A stretch of DNA of 64,000 nt from Chryseobacterium indologenes (lineage in GTDB: Bacteria; Bacteroidota; Bacteroidia; Flavobacteriales; Weeksellaceae), in assembly GCF_002025665.1 (NCBI RefSeq), contig NZ_CP018786.1:1240001-1304000 (forward strand), written 5' to 3'. A program made the translations under genes and the position numbers. How positions within the stretch are numbered: the first letter of the stretch is position 1; the number at the start of each line of letters is the position of its first letter. A model generated the notes under the pieces. That model did no database searches and was not told the DNA's origin. It saw nothing but the letters and a program-made list of their open reading frames with translations. Positions 63,458 to 64,000 of this stretch are shown here, piece after piece.

Positions 63458-64000
63458 ATGAAAAAGAAATTATTTTATTTTTATTCAGGTTCTTGTCTCA
63501 ATTACTGTTCAGGGACAAGTGGGGTTGGAACGAGTACCCCAGTTCCAATTCTATTTTAGATGTCACGTCTGCAAATAAAGGAGTACTGCTTATGAGAAAC
63601 AGTCTCACCAATACTGCATCTCCCATACCTTTATCTGCTCATGTAAAAGGAATGATCACCTATAATCTTGCCAATTCTAGCAATGTTTCTGAAGGTATAT
63701 ATGAAAATAACGGAATCAGCTGGTATGCTGTTTCTTACGATTATCCTTATTGTACAATTTCAAACAGTTTTGCATCAGCAGATCATAAAGGATGGTATTT
63801 ATTTGGTGGAAGAGGTGTTTCTTCACTTCCACAAATATACAGGCAAGAGCAGTAAGTCTTGGATTTACAGTCAATCTACCCAATGCAAATGATAGAATTA
63901 TTAAAACAAAGGATGTATCAGAAACGTTGGGCTCTCTGACAGGAAATGCTGCTATAACTCTTGCACAGTTCAATCTTCCAAATGTTATTTTTGCGGGGAG
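63458..64000 (+). pseudogene. Broken tail-collar-like surface protein gene 2 (runs off the window)
   Basis: From the ATG at 63458, MKKKLF is an export start, but the frame shifts at least four times: in the T-rich run, at GTGGGG, at ACCCCAG and near 63850. In the pieces, VQGQVGVGTSTP, NSILDVTSANKGVLLMRNS, GWYLFGGRGVSSLP and LPNANDRIIKTKD are readable. It is a QVG-type start fused to a collar domain like the gene before it. The 3' end is outside the window. Confidence 0.6.

Overview
The window is AT-rich DNA from a member of the Bacteroidota, most likely a Chryseobacterium-like Flavobacteriia. The evidence is the TAnnTTTG-type promoter elements, CTnDOT-style tra genes in canonical order, surface proteins with the QVGINT start that is common in this group, membrane-anchored TPR/LuxR-type regulators, and the general gene content. 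The genus is an inference from gene style; no rRNA or tRNA gene was found.

Layout. (1) 1-6 kb: a co-directional redox and hydrolase cluster with two aldo/keto reductases, two exported alpha/beta hydrolases, a flavodoxin lipoprotein, a double carboxymuconolactone decarboxylase and a cupin lipoprotein. A divergent Crp/Fnr regulator closes it. (2) 6.8-20.7 kb: ordinary chromosome with a GT14 glycosyltransferase, an RhlE-type helicase, a cold-shock protein, a MaoC hydratase, a three-gene orphan operon with a cupin, CsbD, a Ca2+/H+ antiporter, a GH130 / GT4-toroid carbohydrate operon with a 43-aa coupled leader gene, an AraC regulator and a CinA-like amidohydrolase. Two near-identical 39-bp intergenic elements lie here. 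(3) 21-36.8 kb: a decaying accessory region. It holds an IS21 fragment, an SDR gene followed by an NTF2-like pseudogene, a P-type-ATPase-like membrane protein without its catalytic domains, two membrane-tethered LuxR-type regulators, intact and broken QVGINT surface-protein genes, a second NTF2/AraC group, a Crp/Fnr regulator and a beheaded SDR gene.

(4) 36.8-59.2 kb: a conjugative element remnant. On the left is a mobilization module (coupling protein, HUH relaxase, relaxosome protein, candidate oriT). Next are a ParA/DUF3408 segment, an inserted DUF1016 PDDEXK nuclease, a traE-F-G-I-J-K-L-M-N-O-Q transfer operon and a RadC-like protein. A large serine recombinase carries one nonsense codon. 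The right end is a TetR / thioredoxin-reductase-like / truncated TolC cargo in which three copies of a 13-bp palindrome mark a probable TetR regulon. Both ends are damaged: the coupling protein loses its C-terminus where the SDR loses its N-terminus, and TolC stops half way. No intact integrase is visible, so the element looks immobile or fixed, although its transfer genes are largely open.

(5) 59.4-64 kb: the regulator plus surface-protein locus resumes with two more TPR/TM/LuxR regulators and two frameshifted tail-collar-like surface genes. The window therefore shows a repeated cassette of a membrane-tethered transcription factor beside a variable secreted or surface protein, with the conjugative remnant lying inside that locus.
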